A DNA stretch of 64,000 bases. Origin: Diplonema japonicum (Eukaryota; Euglenozoa; Diplonemea; Diplonemida; Diplonemidae). The notes beneath the pieces were generated by a model, which searched no databases, was not told where the DNA came from, and was given only the letters and a program-made list of their open reading frames with translations. The translations under genes were made by a program, and so were the position numbers. The DNA lies in the NCBI GenBank assembly GCA_964019335.1, contig OZ025725.1, positions 310,001 to 374,000 of the forward strand, written 5' to 3'. Below, piece by piece: positions 41,532 through 52,946 of this stretch; the stretch's first letter is position 1; every line of letters starts with the position of its first letter.

Positions 41532-42377
41532 ATGCCCTTGCAAACCATGTCTCAGATGCTTTTGGTCGAACATGAACGGGGTGGGAAAACAGGCACTTTA
41601 TATTCAACATTGATCGGGGTGGCGCTGGTTCTAGGGGTGCTAACACTGCTGGTGAAAAATATGATCCCAAAGCTGAAGCTCAACGAGGAAGCGCTCAAGA
41701 GAAAAGAAACAGAAGAAAGCGTCAGAAGGTTCACAGCCACAGCCGTGGTAGGCTGCCTCTTCAACACCATCTTAGGCCCCTCCGCGGCGATTATGGCAAC
41801 CTACATCAGCATGACCTACGACCGTACTGACCACATGAGATTTGCTTTCACAGACAGTGCATACACCGAGGACCCTTTCACACAACGATTATACTACACA
41901 ATAGTGCTTATAGGTGAACTTTTTGGGGGGTATACCATTCACCAGACTGTGTTTTGGATTATAGGTTGGGACAAGGGTCTAGACACAATCCTTCACCACA
42001 TAGGCTTTCTAACCGTGACTTTCATTGTTGTCCCGACCGGTGCTTATATACAATTGGGGCTGTGGGCTATCGCCATGGAAATCTCCACGCCACCTCTTAT
42101 GTATTACCTGTCTACTAGGCAGCTGTACCCTGCCCGTGTGTCCACTGATGTTGCCGCATACTTATTCAGCTTTTTATTTATTGTTTTTCGTGTGGTTATC
42201 TTTTCCTACGTTTACCTGTCGACACTTTTCACGCTGTGGTCGCACCCCTCGCTCTTTCCCACTACTCTTTCCACCACGAGCCATTGTGCCGTCCTTTCCC
42301 TCCTCGGGCTTGGGCTTGTGCTGCAGCTTTACTGGTCGAAAGCTATTTTTGTAAAGCTCAAAGGGATTTTTGTTTAG
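41532..42377 (+). CDS. TLC-domain multispan membrane protein
   Basis: A 281-residue protein with about six or seven hydrophobic helices (near 23-42, 72-95, 125-145, 155-180, 210-240 and 255-275). It fits the TRAM/LAG1/CLN8 (TLC) family: 'TVFWIIGWDKGLDTILHHIGF' carries the conserved His pair, followed by 'MEISTPPLMYYLSTRQL', matching the family's 'E.S.p.l...w' block. TLC proteins act in ER lipid or ceramide metabolism or lipid sensing. This may pair functionally with the sphingolipid-degrading lyases 5 kb downstream (inference). The start is the ATG at 41532 after an A run; the MITE ends only 80 bases upstream, and the longer frame reads into that MITE. Confidence 0.78.
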   Translation: MPLQTMSQMLLVEHERGGKTGTLYSTLIGVALVLGVLTLLVKNMIPKLKLNEEALKRKETEESVRRFTATAVVGCLFNTILGPSAAIMATYISMTYDRTDHMRFAFTDSAYTEDPFTQRLYYTIVLIGELFGGYTIHQTVFWIIGWDKGLDTILHHIGFLTVTFIVVPTGAYIQLGLWAIAMEISTPPLMYYLSTRQLYPARVSTDVAAYLFSFLFIVFRVVIFSYVYLSTLFTLWSHPSLFPTTLSTTSHCAVLSLLGLGLVLQLYWSKAIFVKLKGIFV

Positions 42378-42748
42378 AAGAAACGGAGAGAGTGTAAAAG
42401 AAGAAAAAAAATAATAATAATTTTTGTTTTTTTTGGCCTTGCTGTATAAAAAAGTAATGGGGGGGGAGGAACGAAAATGTTATAAAGGAGGGAAAGAAAG
42501 AAATGGGGGGGGGATTCTACCGAAAGAAAGGAGCCTGATCTCTATGTTTTTTTTTTTCCATGTTTGGTTAGAAACCGTGTACTTACCCCCCCCCCCCCCC
42601 CCCCCCCCTTCCCCCTCAAGAATGTCAACGACCCCCTTTGTTTTAAGAAAGCCTTCGTTCCATCACTACAAGTGGCAACCTTTTTTAAACTTTTCTTTTT
42701 TAAGGCGACCCTGTCGTGTTCTGCAGAGTCCCTTCGAAGACACGTTTT

Positions 42749-42780
<32 letters not shown>

Positions 42781-43009
42781 CTTAGGTTGACTTCACTTTA
42801 AGTAAGAAGAAAAAAAAACCCCCCCTCACACACAAAAAAAAAAAGAGAAAAAAAAAAAGAAAAAAAACCGCCACCACCCTCTCTCTCCCTCTTCTCACAC
42901 AATCTACCCATGATGTGTCAAAAAAAAAAAAAAATAATAATAATAAAATGAAAACACCATTTCTTTCATTTCAAAAAAAAAAAAAAGAAAAAAAAAACAA
43001 CAGTGTCCA

Positions 43010-43039
<30 letters not shown>
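42378..43039. other. Low-complexity intergenic DNA
   Basis: A, C, G and T runs with short mixed stretches; nothing recognised. Confidence 0.6.
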
Positions 43040-43044
<5 letters not shown>

Positions 43045-44002
43045 AAAATGTATTTTCTCGCCCGGCTTGGAAATGTACGACACGAAGGATTTTGAAGTCC
43101 ATGAAAAGCTGGGAGAAGGCAGCTACGGAGCCGTGCACAAGGTGAAGGTGAAACGGAAGAACACATGGCTGGCCGTGAAGAAAGTAGGTATGGAAACCTA
43201 CGACGAGGGCCTGCCCGCCTGCACGCTCCGCGAGGTATCCTCACTGCTCCTCCTTAAAGGCCATCCAAACATCGTCTCACTCCTCGCCGTTTTCCACGAC
43301 GAGGGAGATGGCTCCTTAATGCTAGGTTTCGAACTATGCTCAGGCGGCGATCTAAGCGATTTCCTAGAAAAGTACGACGGCGGCTACGATTCAGACTCCC
43401 AAGAATCAACCCAATCTGGTAAGGGCAGGCTCATACCTATAGGCACAATGAAACACCTCATCAAGCAGATAGCTACTGGTATCGCATACATGCACAGTCA
43501 CAACATTATCCACCGTGATGTCAAGCCTATGAACATCCTTCTGAACGGGGACATAACATCTGTTAAAATCTGTGACTTGGGAATGGCAAGGTGTATGACT
43601 GATGGCAGGCTGCTGTCTCGTGAGGTTAGCACTATTTACTACAGGGCACCCGAAGTGTTGCTTTCATCTTGTAGGTACGAGGTGAGCTCTGATGTGTGGT
43701 CTGTAGGCTGCGTGTTCGCAGAGATCTTGTGTCATGGTAGGGTCGCCTTTAAGTGCGGTACTGAGGTGGGGCTTTTGATGACTCTTTTTCGGATTTTCGG
43801 GACGCCGACGCCGATTTCTTGGCCGGGTGTGCGGCATCTTCCCGATTGGTCGCCTGCCTTCCCGGTGTTCGCTCCCGCTGGTCTCCGTAGTCTTCCTTAT
43901 TTTACGGATGAGACGGTTGACTTCCTTGCCCCGTTGCTCACCTTAGACCCTTCACAGAGGTGCACTGTGGAAAGTGTTTTGTCCCACCCGTTTATGCAAT
44001 GA
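43040..44002 (+). CDS. CDK-like (CMGC) Ser/Thr protein kinase
   Basis: A 320-residue protein, almost only kinase domain. Glycine loop GEGSYGAV near 23, VKK lysine near 47, HRDVKPMNILL catalytic loop, DLGMAR in place of DFG, activation segment 'REVSTIYYRAPEVLLS', SSDVWSVGC and the CMGC insert with 'FRIFGTPT', ending 'PSQRCTVESVLSHPF'. The DLG variant occurs in some CMGC kinases and is probably active. An acidic, Ser-rich insert (about 112-135) separates the N and C lobes. The helix that corresponds to PSTAIRE reads 'GLPACTLREVSSLL', so it is a divergent CDK. The start could also be Met15. Confidence 0.87.
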
Positions 44003-44221
44003 TGGTAAAAAAAAAAAAAAAAAAAAAAAGTCCCCCTGATGGGGGGGGGACAACATCTCTCATGTTTTTATTTGTTTTTTTAAAAAAAAAAAAAAACAAA
44101 ACAAAAAAAAACAAAAAAAAAAATGTTTTTTTGTTGTAAAGAGCCATGAGGTGGTACCTTACTAGTTCACTTATCAGACTTTTTTTGATAGCTCAAAAAA
44201 AAAAAAAAACCTTCGAAAAAA

Positions 44222-44874
44222 ATGGCATTCACCCTTCCGCCTCTTCCCTACCCGCTTGACGCCCTCGCCGGGCACGGGATCTCGAAGGAGCAGATCGACT
44301 TCCACTACAACAAGCACCACAAGGGGTACGTCACGAAGCTGAATGCAGCTGCCGAGAAGACCCCTGAGCTGAAGGAGAAGACCATCGAGCAGCTCATCAA
44401 GGAGAAGGCGCCTGTGTTCAACCTCGCCGCGCAGATCTGGAACCACACCTTTTACTGGAACTGCATGTATGTGGTTTTCGTTTTTTTCTTCTTTTTTTCT
44501 TTTTTTTTTTTTTTTTTTTTTTTTGCAACCACCCCTCCCTCAGGTCGCCCAACGGTGGTGGTGCTCCCACCGGTGCCATTGCTGAGGCCATCAACAAGGA
44601 CTTCGGCAGCTTTGACAAGATGAAGGAGGAGTTCTCCGCGGCTGCTGCTGGCCACTTCGGGAGCGGCTGGGCGTGGCTGGTGAAGGATGGCGACAAGCTG
44701 AAGGTGCACCAGACACACGATGCTGGGTGCCCCCTTGCCGATGGCCTGAAGCCCATCCTCACCTGTGACGTGTGGGAGCACGCCTTCTACATCGACTACA
44801 GGAACGACAAGGCCGCCTACGTGCAGAGCTTCTGGAAGACCGTCAACTGGGACTTCGTCAACAGCCAGCTCTGA
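44222..44874 (+). CDS. Fe-superoxide dismutase, cytosolic-type copy
   Basis: Two exons, 44222-44466 and 44544-44874, joined AT|G across a 77-base intron that is mostly T. The product has 191 residues. Metal ligands: His28, His75 (WNHTFYWN), Asp157 and His161 ([11 protein letters not shown]). The 'GGGAPTG' and 'FGSGWAWL' blocks fit the iron form. It converts superoxide to O2 and H2O2. The protein ends NSQL with no targeting tail. It is nearly identical to the gene at 45221, including the exon ends, while the 3' flanks are unrelated. Confidence 0.92.
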
Positions 44875-44983
44875 GCATTTCTTTTTTTTTTTTTTTTTGA
44901 ACGTTTTTTTCTCTTAACCCTTTTAGAAACACCCTATTGCCCGCACTGACTGACCGAATTGAAATTAACATTCCCCCTACCCT

Positions 44984-45019
<36 letters not shown>

Positions 45020-45220
45020 ATTTCTGCTTTTTCTGTTTCTTTTTAAAATATTTGCTTGGCTTTGTTATTCCGTGTCGACAAAGGATATAGAGCCAGCAGG
45101 CTCACTCTTTTTTTAAGAAAAAATATTTTTTATTTAAATATTTATACGTGTTGTCTGCACTTCCTTAAGACTTGCCAGGGGGTGGTGAGAATAGAAAGAC
45201 AAAATATTCAAAAAGAAAAA

Positions 45221-45869
45221 ATGGCCTTCACCCTTCCGCCTCTTCCCTACCCGCTTGACGCCCTCGCCGGGCACGGGATCTCGAAGGAGCAGATCGACTT
45301 CCACTACAACAAGCACCACAAGGGGTACGTCACGAAGCTGAATGCAGCTGCCGAGAAGACCCCTGAGCTGAAGGAGAAGACCATCGAGCAGCTCATCAAG
45401 GAGAAGGCGCCTGTGTTCAACCTCGCCGCGCAGATCTGGAACCACACCTTTTACTGGAACTGCATGTATGTGGTTTTCGTCTTTTTCTTTTTTTTTTTTT
45501 CCTACAATCACCTCCCTCAGGTCGCCCAACGGTGGTGGTGCTCCCACCGGTGCCATTGCTGAGGCCTTCAACAAGGACTTCGGCAGCTTTGACAAGATGA
45601 AGGCTGAGTTCTCCGCGGCTGCTGCTGGCCACTTCGGGAGCGGCTGGGCATGGCTGGTGAAGGATGGCGACAAGCTGAAGGTGCACCAGACACACGATGC
45701 TGGGTGCCCCCTTGCCGATGGCCTGAAGCCCATCCTCACCTGTGACGTGTGGGAGCACGCCTTCTACATCGACTACAGGAACGACAAGGCCGCCTACGTG
45801 CAGAGCTTCTGGAAGACCGTCAACTGGGACTTCGTCAACAGCCAGTACCAACGGGCGTCTAAACTGTAA
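45221..45869 (+). CDS. Fe-superoxide dismutase with peroxisomal (SKL) tail
   Basis: Two exons, 45221-45465 and 45521-45869, with a 55-base intron at the same site as in the upstream copy. The total is 197 residues. The two proteins differ in only a few positions (Ile/Phe near 98, Glu/Ala near 110) until the end, where this one reads [10 protein letters not shown]. The C-terminal SKL is a textbook PTS1 signal for import into peroxisomes or glycosomes. Metal ligands are as in the first copy. The upstream in-frame ATG at 45056 precedes the coding composition; 45221 follows the A-rich leader and matches the first copy. Confidence 0.92.
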
Positions 45870-46145
45870 TTAACCGCCTATATTTTCTTTTCTCTCCCTT
45901 TTAGTTCGCTCCCTTTTGCAAATCACAAAAAGAGCTCTCTTTATAGTGTTGGGAGGAGAACGTGCTTTTTTTCTTTTCCTTCTTTTTTTTTTTATATTAT
46001 TTGTGACAAGAAGGCTTGACCAGGTCCCTTTGTCTTCGTACGTTAAGTTAATATTTTTATTGCCGCCGCCCAAAAAATGTGTCCAACCTCATCACCAGAA
46101 CAGCTCAAAAAGAAAAAAAAAAAAAAAAAAAGAAAGACAGTAAAT

Positions 46146-48585
46146 ATGTCGCAAGCACTGCAGTTCATCAACAAGCAGGTCGGTGAGTTCGACGAGAAGT
46201 ACGCGAAGACGTCTCCCGCAAAGATGGTTGCCGCTTCGGTGTCCGCTGCCTACATTGCCTCGCAGCTCTTCGTGCTGTACCAGATGGGTGCCACGGACGT
46301 CGTGGATTCTACAAAGTCCACCTTCTTCTTCTACCTTCGGAAGTACTTCGGGCACCTCCTCGGCTACACGAAGGGCATCAACGAGGCCAAAATGGGTTTC
46401 CTGAAGGAGTTCACTGAGAAGCAGGAGTCGATCGAGGAGGTGCAGGAGGAGCTCCCCGAGAAATCAATCTCCAAGGAAGAGGTCCTCGCCCTCTGCAAGA
46501 AGCACGCTGAGATCAACATGGACTACTCCAAGGGCCAGTACAGCGGTAGCGTCTACCACGGTGGGATGGAGGGCTACACAGAGTTCATCAACGAAGCTAT
46601 GGCGATGCACCAGTGGTCGAACCCCCTGCACGCGGGACAGTTCTGCGGTGTGAGGAAGATGGAGACAGAGGTTCTGTCGATGGTGGTGAAGATGTTCAAC
46701 GGGACGGACGAGTGCTGCGGGGCGATGACCTCTGGGGGCACCGAGTCCATCCTCCTCTCCATGAAGGCCTACAGGGAGCTCGCTAGGATCGAGAAGGGGA
46801 TCACAAAGCCGGAGCTTGTTGTCTGCGCGACGGCCCACGCCGCCTTCGATAAGTCCGCGCACTACTTCGGTCTGAAGATCAGGCACGCCAGGATGGACCC
46901 TGTGAGCGGGAAGGTGGACATGAAGCACATGAGGAGCCTCATCACCTCGAACACCATCTGCCTCGTCGGGTCTGCGTACGGGTTCCCCCACGGGATCATC
47001 GACCCTATCGAGGAGATCGCGGCGATCGGGGTGGCGAAGAACATCCCGGTCCACGTGGATGCGTGCCTCGGGGGCTTCATCCTCGCCTTCGCGGAGAAGG
47101 CAGGGTTCGAAGTTGGTGAGAAGTTCGACTTCAGGGTCCCGGGGGTCACCTCCATCTCCTGCGACACACACAAGTACGGGTTCGCACCCAAAGGGAGCAG
47201 CACAATCCTGTACAGGACACCGGAGCTGAGGAGGCATCAGATGCACTCGGCACCGAACTGGCCCGGTGGGATCTACGCCTCGCCCACCATCAGCGGGTCG
47301 CGTGTCGGGAACGTGGTGGCGGGGACATGGGCGGCGATGATGTCGCACGGGCTGGAGGGGTACGTGAAGTCCGCGAAGGAGATCATCACATCTGCAAGGT
47401 TCATCAAGGAGGAGCTGAACAAGACCCCCGGTATGCGCGTGATGGGCGACCCCCTGGGCAGCGTCATCGGCTTCGCAAGCGACGACTTCGACATCTACAG
47501 GCTGGCGGGACACCTCGCGGAGAAGGGGTGGGAGCTCAACAGCCTGCAGTTCCCCCCATCGATGCACATCTGCTGCACGAGGCTGCACGCCATCAACGAC
47601 ATGGAGAACTCGAAGAGGCTCATCGCTGACATCAGGGAAGGCTGTGCAGAGTTCATGAAGACCAAGGACAAGCCCGCCACAGGCTCCGCCGCCTTGTACG
47701 GAACCACACAAGAGATCCCCGACAGGTCCATCATCGGTGATGTTGCCACCACTTACTTCGATGCCTACTACGATGTCAAGGGAGCGGTATGTGACTTTTT
47801 GCTTGAACAAAAAACAATAATGAGCTCGTCCGGAAAAAAATGTTAACACTTTTTTGGGCACCTCCGAAAATTTCTTTGTTTTGATTATTTGAGCAAAAAA
47901 AGGGCAGCATGCAACCATAGGAAGATGACATATATGGTGTACATGACGCCGTTCAATTGCGATGCTTGTTTTGCCATGAGGGTGGCAGGCTTTGCAACCG
48001 GCTGCCCCCGGGAAGCGAAAAACAGAGGTCAGAAAAACGACGAAAAATGTTTAAAATGCAGTTTAAAAGTTTAAAAGCTTGAAATGCAGCACCTTTTCCC
48101 CACCCCATTTTAATAGTGATAAAGAAACCACCCGAAATGACCCCTTAAGTTTCAGATTTCCCATCTGCGTCCATTTCTTCATTGAAGAAAACAAAAATAA
48201 ATATGGAGCCTGGGTCACTTACAATTTCCGGATGCAAAAAACTTAAAAAAAACCATTTTAAAAAGCATGTTTTTGCACGCGCGTTTTAAAAATGAAACAA
48301 ACGGCGCGCATTGTGACCTATATGGTGAACACACTTAGACCGCAATTCTGCACACAAAGTGGTGTCGGACTACTTTTGTACTTAGAAATTTTCCGAGGAT
48401 TTTCCGTTGCGAAAGAGGGTCATTTGTGGGCATTTTCTTCCGGACGAACTCATATATTGATAATGAATTGTTGTTGCTTGGTTAACCCCCGGCTGTGCAC
48501 AAACAACAAACAACTGAATATTCTCTTTTTTTTTTTTTTTAATACACAGGACACTCTTCGCAAGATGCAGGAAGCATCGCAGTAA
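46146..48585 (+). CDS. Sphingosine-1-phosphate lyase, copy 1
   Basis: Two exons, 46146-47786 and 48550-48585, giving 558 residues. It is a PLP-dependent decarboxylase-fold enzyme that splits sphingosine-1-phosphate (or the phytosphingosine form) to a long-chain aldehyde and phosphoethanolamine in the ER. N-terminal membrane helix near 27-47; 'TSGGTESILLSMKAYRE' and 'HVDACLGGFILAFAEKAG' surround the cofactor site, and Lys343 in DTHKYGFAPKG binds PLP. The last exon codes DTLRKMQEASQ. The 763-base last intron carries a 632-base MITE and a further repeat remnant; in the sister copies it is only 43 bases. Large parts are identical at base level to copies 2 and 3, while the N-terminus differs. Confidence 0.92.
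47821..48452. repeat. TIR MITE family 'TGAGCTCGTCCGGA', short copy inside an intron
   Basis: Left terminus TGAGCTCGTCCGGA, right terminus TCCGGACGAACTCA (one mismatch). The internal sequence is collinear with 40421-41452 but lacks its central ~400 bases. It lies wholly inside the last intron of the first lyase gene. Flanks are AA and TA rather than a clean TA pair. Confidence 0.8.
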
Positions 48586-49726
48586 AGCGGGGTTCCATCT
48601 CAGGCTCCGAGCGTACCTAGCTCTTTTGTTTCTTTTTTTATTTTTATTTTTTACCTGTTTCTTCAATTTAAAAAAAAAAAAAAAGAAATTAAATAAATCA
48701 AATGTACTCAATGCTTACTCTTTTATTTATTTTTTTTTGGAAGTTTAAAAAAAAAAAAAAGGTTTTTTTTTTTTGTGTGAACGAGGGCACTGTTGGCCTT
48801 TGCGTGTGGTCTGAAGTTTCTTTTATATTTTTTTTTCAGAAGTAAAATAAGAAGAGTGAATAGCAAAAAAAAAAAAAAAAAATGAATACACTACACAATA
48901 TCCCCACACCTCCCCCTCGCTGTTTTTTTTAAAGGCTCTGTTCGCCGATGCGTGTGTAAAATAAAAAACAGTTTTAAAAAGCAATAAAATAATAATAATG
49001 AAAAACAAGAAGCCCTGACTTGGCCTTCGTGTAGAAGAGTACTTTAAAAGGGAAAATAAAAATAGGGGGAAAAAAAAGGAACCCGGAAAGAATGAAAAAA
49101 AAAAGGCTACTTTTTTTTTTTTTTTTCGCCAAAATCCTTTTCTTTTTCTTTTTTTCCCATTTGGTATTTCTTCATTTTGATTTCCCCGCTTTTCCCTTTC
49201 CCCCCTCTTTTTTTTTTTAGTGCCGGCTGTGTTTGGCCTTCGTGTGGAATGATTGATCAAAAAAAAAAAAAGATTTTTACTATTTCGTAGTCTTACCAAC
49301 TGGTGTTATTTTCTTTTTTTTTTTTTATCTAGGATAAGTTGAGACAGGGGAGTCCGTTCTTCTTTTTCGTCTCATTCTTTTCTTTTTTTTTTTTCTTCTT
49401 TTTTGTTTCCACGAGAACCTTTTATTCTGTTTCCCCTCATCTTTTTTTGTACCTCCGCTGAGAAGAAATCGCACCTGAAACGAAGTACTTTTCTTTTTTT
49501 TTCTTCTTTTGATGAGGGGAAGATAAAAAAAAAGGTTAATTTCTACCTCCCTATTTGTTTTATTTTTTGTTTTCCTTTCCCTCTCCTGTTCTATTTTTAT
49601 TTTTTTTTTTATTTTTTTTCTTTTTCCTTTTTGCCCTATCAACCCTCGGCGACCCGAGGAAAAAAAACAAAACACGACAAAAAAAAAAAAAAAAAAAAAA
49701 GAAAAAGGGCAACGAAATAAAAAGAA
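48586..49726. other. Low-complexity intergenic DNA
   Basis: 1.1 kb of A and T runs. Three short related lines ('GGCCTTTGCGTGTGGT', 'GGCCTTCGTGTAGAA', 'GGCCTTCGTGTGGAA' near 48795, 49023 and 49233) suggest a decayed tandem repeat of about 220 bases. No gene. Confidence 0.5.
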
Positions 49727-51458
49727 ATGTCGGCCATTATGAACACAGCGATGACGGCAGTTGCCGGGTGGGTGAAGGGGTTCAACGAGCGCTACGAGGG
49801 GACAGCCCCGCACGTGCTGGTGGTGGGGACGCTGGTGTGTGTTGTGGTGGGAGACCGCGTGGTGCAGGTGCTGCGGGTGGGCCCTGCTGACAGCTTCGAG
49901 TACACGAAGGAGGTGTTCTTCCTGTACCTGCGAAGGTACTTCGGGCACCTCCTCGGCTACACGAAGGGCATCAACGATGCGAAGATCGGGTTCCTGAAGG
50001 AGTTCACTGAGAAGCAGGAGTCGATCGAGGAGGTGCAGGAGGAGCTCCCTGAGAACTCGATCCCGAAGGCAGAGGTCCTCGCCCTCTGCAAGAAGCACGC
50101 CGAGATCAACATGGACTTCATGAAGGGCCAGTACAGCGGCAGCATCTACCACGGTGGGATGGAGGGCTACACAGAGTTCATCAACGAAGCTATGGCGATG
50201 CACCAGTGGTCGAACCCCCTGCACGCGGGACAGTTCTGCGGTGTGAGGAAGATGGAGACAGAGGTTCTGTCGATGGTGGTGAAGATGTTCAACGGGACGG
50301 ACGAGTGCTGCGGGGCGATGACCTCTGGGGGCACCGAGTCCATCCTCCTCTCCATGAAGGCCTACAGGGAGCTCGCTAGGATCGAGAAGGGGATCACAAA
50401 GCCGGAGCTTGTTGTCTGCGCGACGGCCCACGCCGCCTTCGATAAGGCCGCGCACTACTTCGGTCTGAAGATCAGGCACGCCAGGATGGACCCTGTGAGC
50501 GGGAAGGTGGACATGAAGCACATGAGGAGCCTCATCACCTCGAACACCATCTGCCTCGTCGGGTCTGCGTACGGGTTCCCCCACGGGATCATCGACCCCA
50601 TTCAGGAGATCGCGGCGATCGGGAAGGCTAAGAACATCCCGGTCCACGTGGATGCGTGCCTCGGGGGCTTCATCCTCGCCTTCGCGGAGAAGGCAGGGTT
50701 CGACGTGGAGGAGGTGTTCGACTTCAGGGTCCCGGGGGTCACCTCCATCTCCTGCGACACACACAAGTACGGGTTCGCACCCAAAGGGAGCAGCACAATC
50801 CTGTACAGAACACCGGAGCTGAGGAAGCACCAGATGCACTCGCAGCCGAACTGGCCCGGTGGGATCTACGCCTCGCCCACCATCAGCGGGTCGCGTGTCG
50901 GGAACGTGGTGGCGGGGACATGGGCGGCGATGATGTCGCACGGGCTGGAGGGGTACGTGCAGTCGACGAAGGAGATTGTCGGGGCGGCGAGGTTCATCGC
51001 TAAAGAGATCGAGGCGACCCCTGGGATGCGTCTCATGGGGAGGCCCCTGGGCAGCGTCATCGGCTTCGCAAGCGACGACTTCGACATCTACAGGCTGGCG
51101 GGACACCTCGCGGAGAAGGGGTGGGAGATGAACAGCCTGCAGTTCCCCCCATCGATGCACATCTGCTGCACGAGGCTGCACGCCATCAACGACATGGAGA
51201 ACTCGAAGAGGCTCATCGCTGACATCAGGGAAGGCTGTGCAGAGTTCATGAAGACCAAGGACAAGCCCGCCACAGGCTCCGCCGCCTTGTACGGAACCAC
51301 ACAAGAGATCCCCGACAGGTCCATCATCGGTGATGTTGCCAAGACTTACTTCGATGCCTACTACGATGTCCGTGGGAAGGTAGTGTTCATTTCTTTCCCC
51401 CTTCTCTTTACACAATTCACAGGACACCCTTCGCAAGATGCAGGAAGAGGCCGCCTGA
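49727..51458 (+). CDS. Sphingosine-1-phosphate lyase, copy 2
   Basis: Two exons, 49727-51379 and 51423-51458; the intron is 43 bases. The total is 562 residues, ending DTLRKMQEEAA. PLP lysine Lys347; N-terminal membrane helix near 25-45 (HVLVVGTLVCVVVGDRVVQV). From about residue 80 it is nearly identical to copy 1, with small clusters of differences, consistent with gene conversion. Its translation differs from copy 3 only at residue 5 (Met here) as far as I can see. Identity with copy 3 stops within a few bases of the start and stop codons. Without splicing the frame runs into a false tail. Confidence 0.93.
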
Positions 51459-52319
51459 GAAAAGCAGTTACAAACATATTAGTGACCCTTTTTTTTTTTT
51501 TTTATTATTATTATTATTGATACCGATATCGATTTCCGTTTTTGTTTTGGCCCAAAATTTGTACCGGCGTGTGTCTGGAGTGATACCAGAGCTAGAGAGT
51601 AAATGACTTGATTACTTGTGCTATCTGGGATCGATATTGTTCATAAATTAACTATTAAGCTCGTCACTTGTTGTGTTATCCACTATTCTCCTGCATTTTT
51701 TTTTTTTTTTTAATATTTTCCCTCTCGTTTTCCCGTTCGCTTTCAAACACTGTTCTTTGACATTCTCTCTCTCTCTCTCTTCTCTTTTTTTTTTTTTTTC
51801 CTTCTTTTTTTTTTTTTTTTTTCCTTCCCAGGAATTTTGACAAAGTAGTCCGCGTGTGGCCTTGTGTTCCTGTTATTTCGCAGCAAGTGAAAAAGCCTTT
51901 TTTTTTCCCCCCCTCTTTTCCGAGTAAAAAAAAAAATCGCTTCGGTATCTTGTTATTATTATTATTTTTTTTTTTTTTTTTTGGAAATTCAGCTCTAAAG
52001 ACATGTGATAAAATGAGTTAGGGAAATGCAAGAAAAAAAAAAAAAGAGAAACAAAAAAAAAAACGTTTTTTTTTTTTTTTTTTTTCCCACTTTTTTTTTT
52101 TTTTTTTAATTGGAGCTAAATGGCTTTATGCCAAAAAAAAAAGAAAAAAAGAAATGTAAGAAAAAACAAAACAAAAAAACGAAAAAAAGAACAGCACATC
52201 CCCCCCCCCCCCCCCCCCCCCCTCCCACCTTTTCCTTGCTCGTTTTTTTCTTCTTTACCTCCCCTCCATTTTTTTCTTTCTTTTCTTCTCACCAAAATAC
52301 AGTTCACCAAAAAAAAGGG

Positions 52320-52347
<28 letters not shown>
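51459..52347. other. Low-complexity intergenic DNA
   Basis: T and A runs plus a mixed stretch 51510-51700 with no ORF, a CT repeat near 51765-51783 and an A-rich leader at the right end. Confidence 0.55.
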
Positions 52348-52351
<4 letters not shown>

Positions 52352-52826
52352 ATATCGTGGTCAGCATAGAATGTTTTGGTGACATTACAGTGGACATAGA
52401 TATGAACGATACTGTAGGTGACCTGAAGCGAAAGGTCGGGTCAATGCGAGACATCGAGGCGTCGGTGTTGATGCTTCAACATGACGGGGAAATACTGGGG
52501 GACGAGCTACCCATGAGCGAAACGGGGGTCGGCTGCGGGGAAGTAGTCCAACTTCTCATTGCAGGGCCGCAAATTGCTATGGACGAGCTAGCCCTTCTCG
52601 GAGTGGACATCACACAAGAAGAGCTTCACCAATGTGCACAGTTGGGCAACGCTGAGGTTTTGCGTCTCCTTCTCCTTACTGAGCAGCTTGATCCGAATTT
52701 TCGCAGCATGCAGGGGATCACTCCACTAATGGCCGCGTCAGTGGTGGGCTGTCTCGAGTGCATTACTCTCCTATATGACTCTGGTGCTGACCCTGAGGTG
52801 TCGTTTATTGGTAAGGAAAGGGGAAG

Positions 52827-52858
<32 letters not shown>

Positions 52859-52946
52859 ACTCAATGCATTCGACCTAGCCTCTCATGGACGGCACACTAG
52901 CTGTATGGAGTTTTTGAAAACACATAAAAAGCGAAGGAAGATTTGA
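52348..52946 (+). CDS. Ubiquitin-like domain fused to ankyrin repeats
   Basis: Two exons, 52348-52810 and 52858-52946, with a 47-base intron that is almost pure A. The product has 183 residues. Residues 1-72 form a beta-grasp, ubiquitin-like domain ('DITVDIDMNDTVGDLKRKVG', 'LMLQHDGEILGDELPM', 'GEVVQLLIAG'), without a terminal diglycine. Residues about 95-180 give ankyrin-like helices: 'ELHQCAQLGNAEVLRLLLL', 'GITPLMAASVVGCLECITLLYDSGADPEV', then across the splice 'GLNAFDLASHGRHTSCMEFLKTHKK'. The second exon completes the third ankyrin unit, which supports the splice. It is probably an adaptor for protein-protein contacts. The N-terminal domain resembles that of the gene at 58952. Confidence 0.78.

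Noticed and set aside
49325..51436. 703-residue open frame on the minus strand across lyase copy 2 (also 707 residues at 55441-57564 and 484 residues at 46464-47918)
   Set aside because: They are antisense shadows of the GC-rich, codon-biased lyase genes. The sense frame carries the PLP motifs; the antisense shows none.
11182..52396. Many Lys-, Phe- or Pro-run ORFs of 60-180 codons in gaps
   Set aside because: Translations of homopolymers and simple sequence, not genes.
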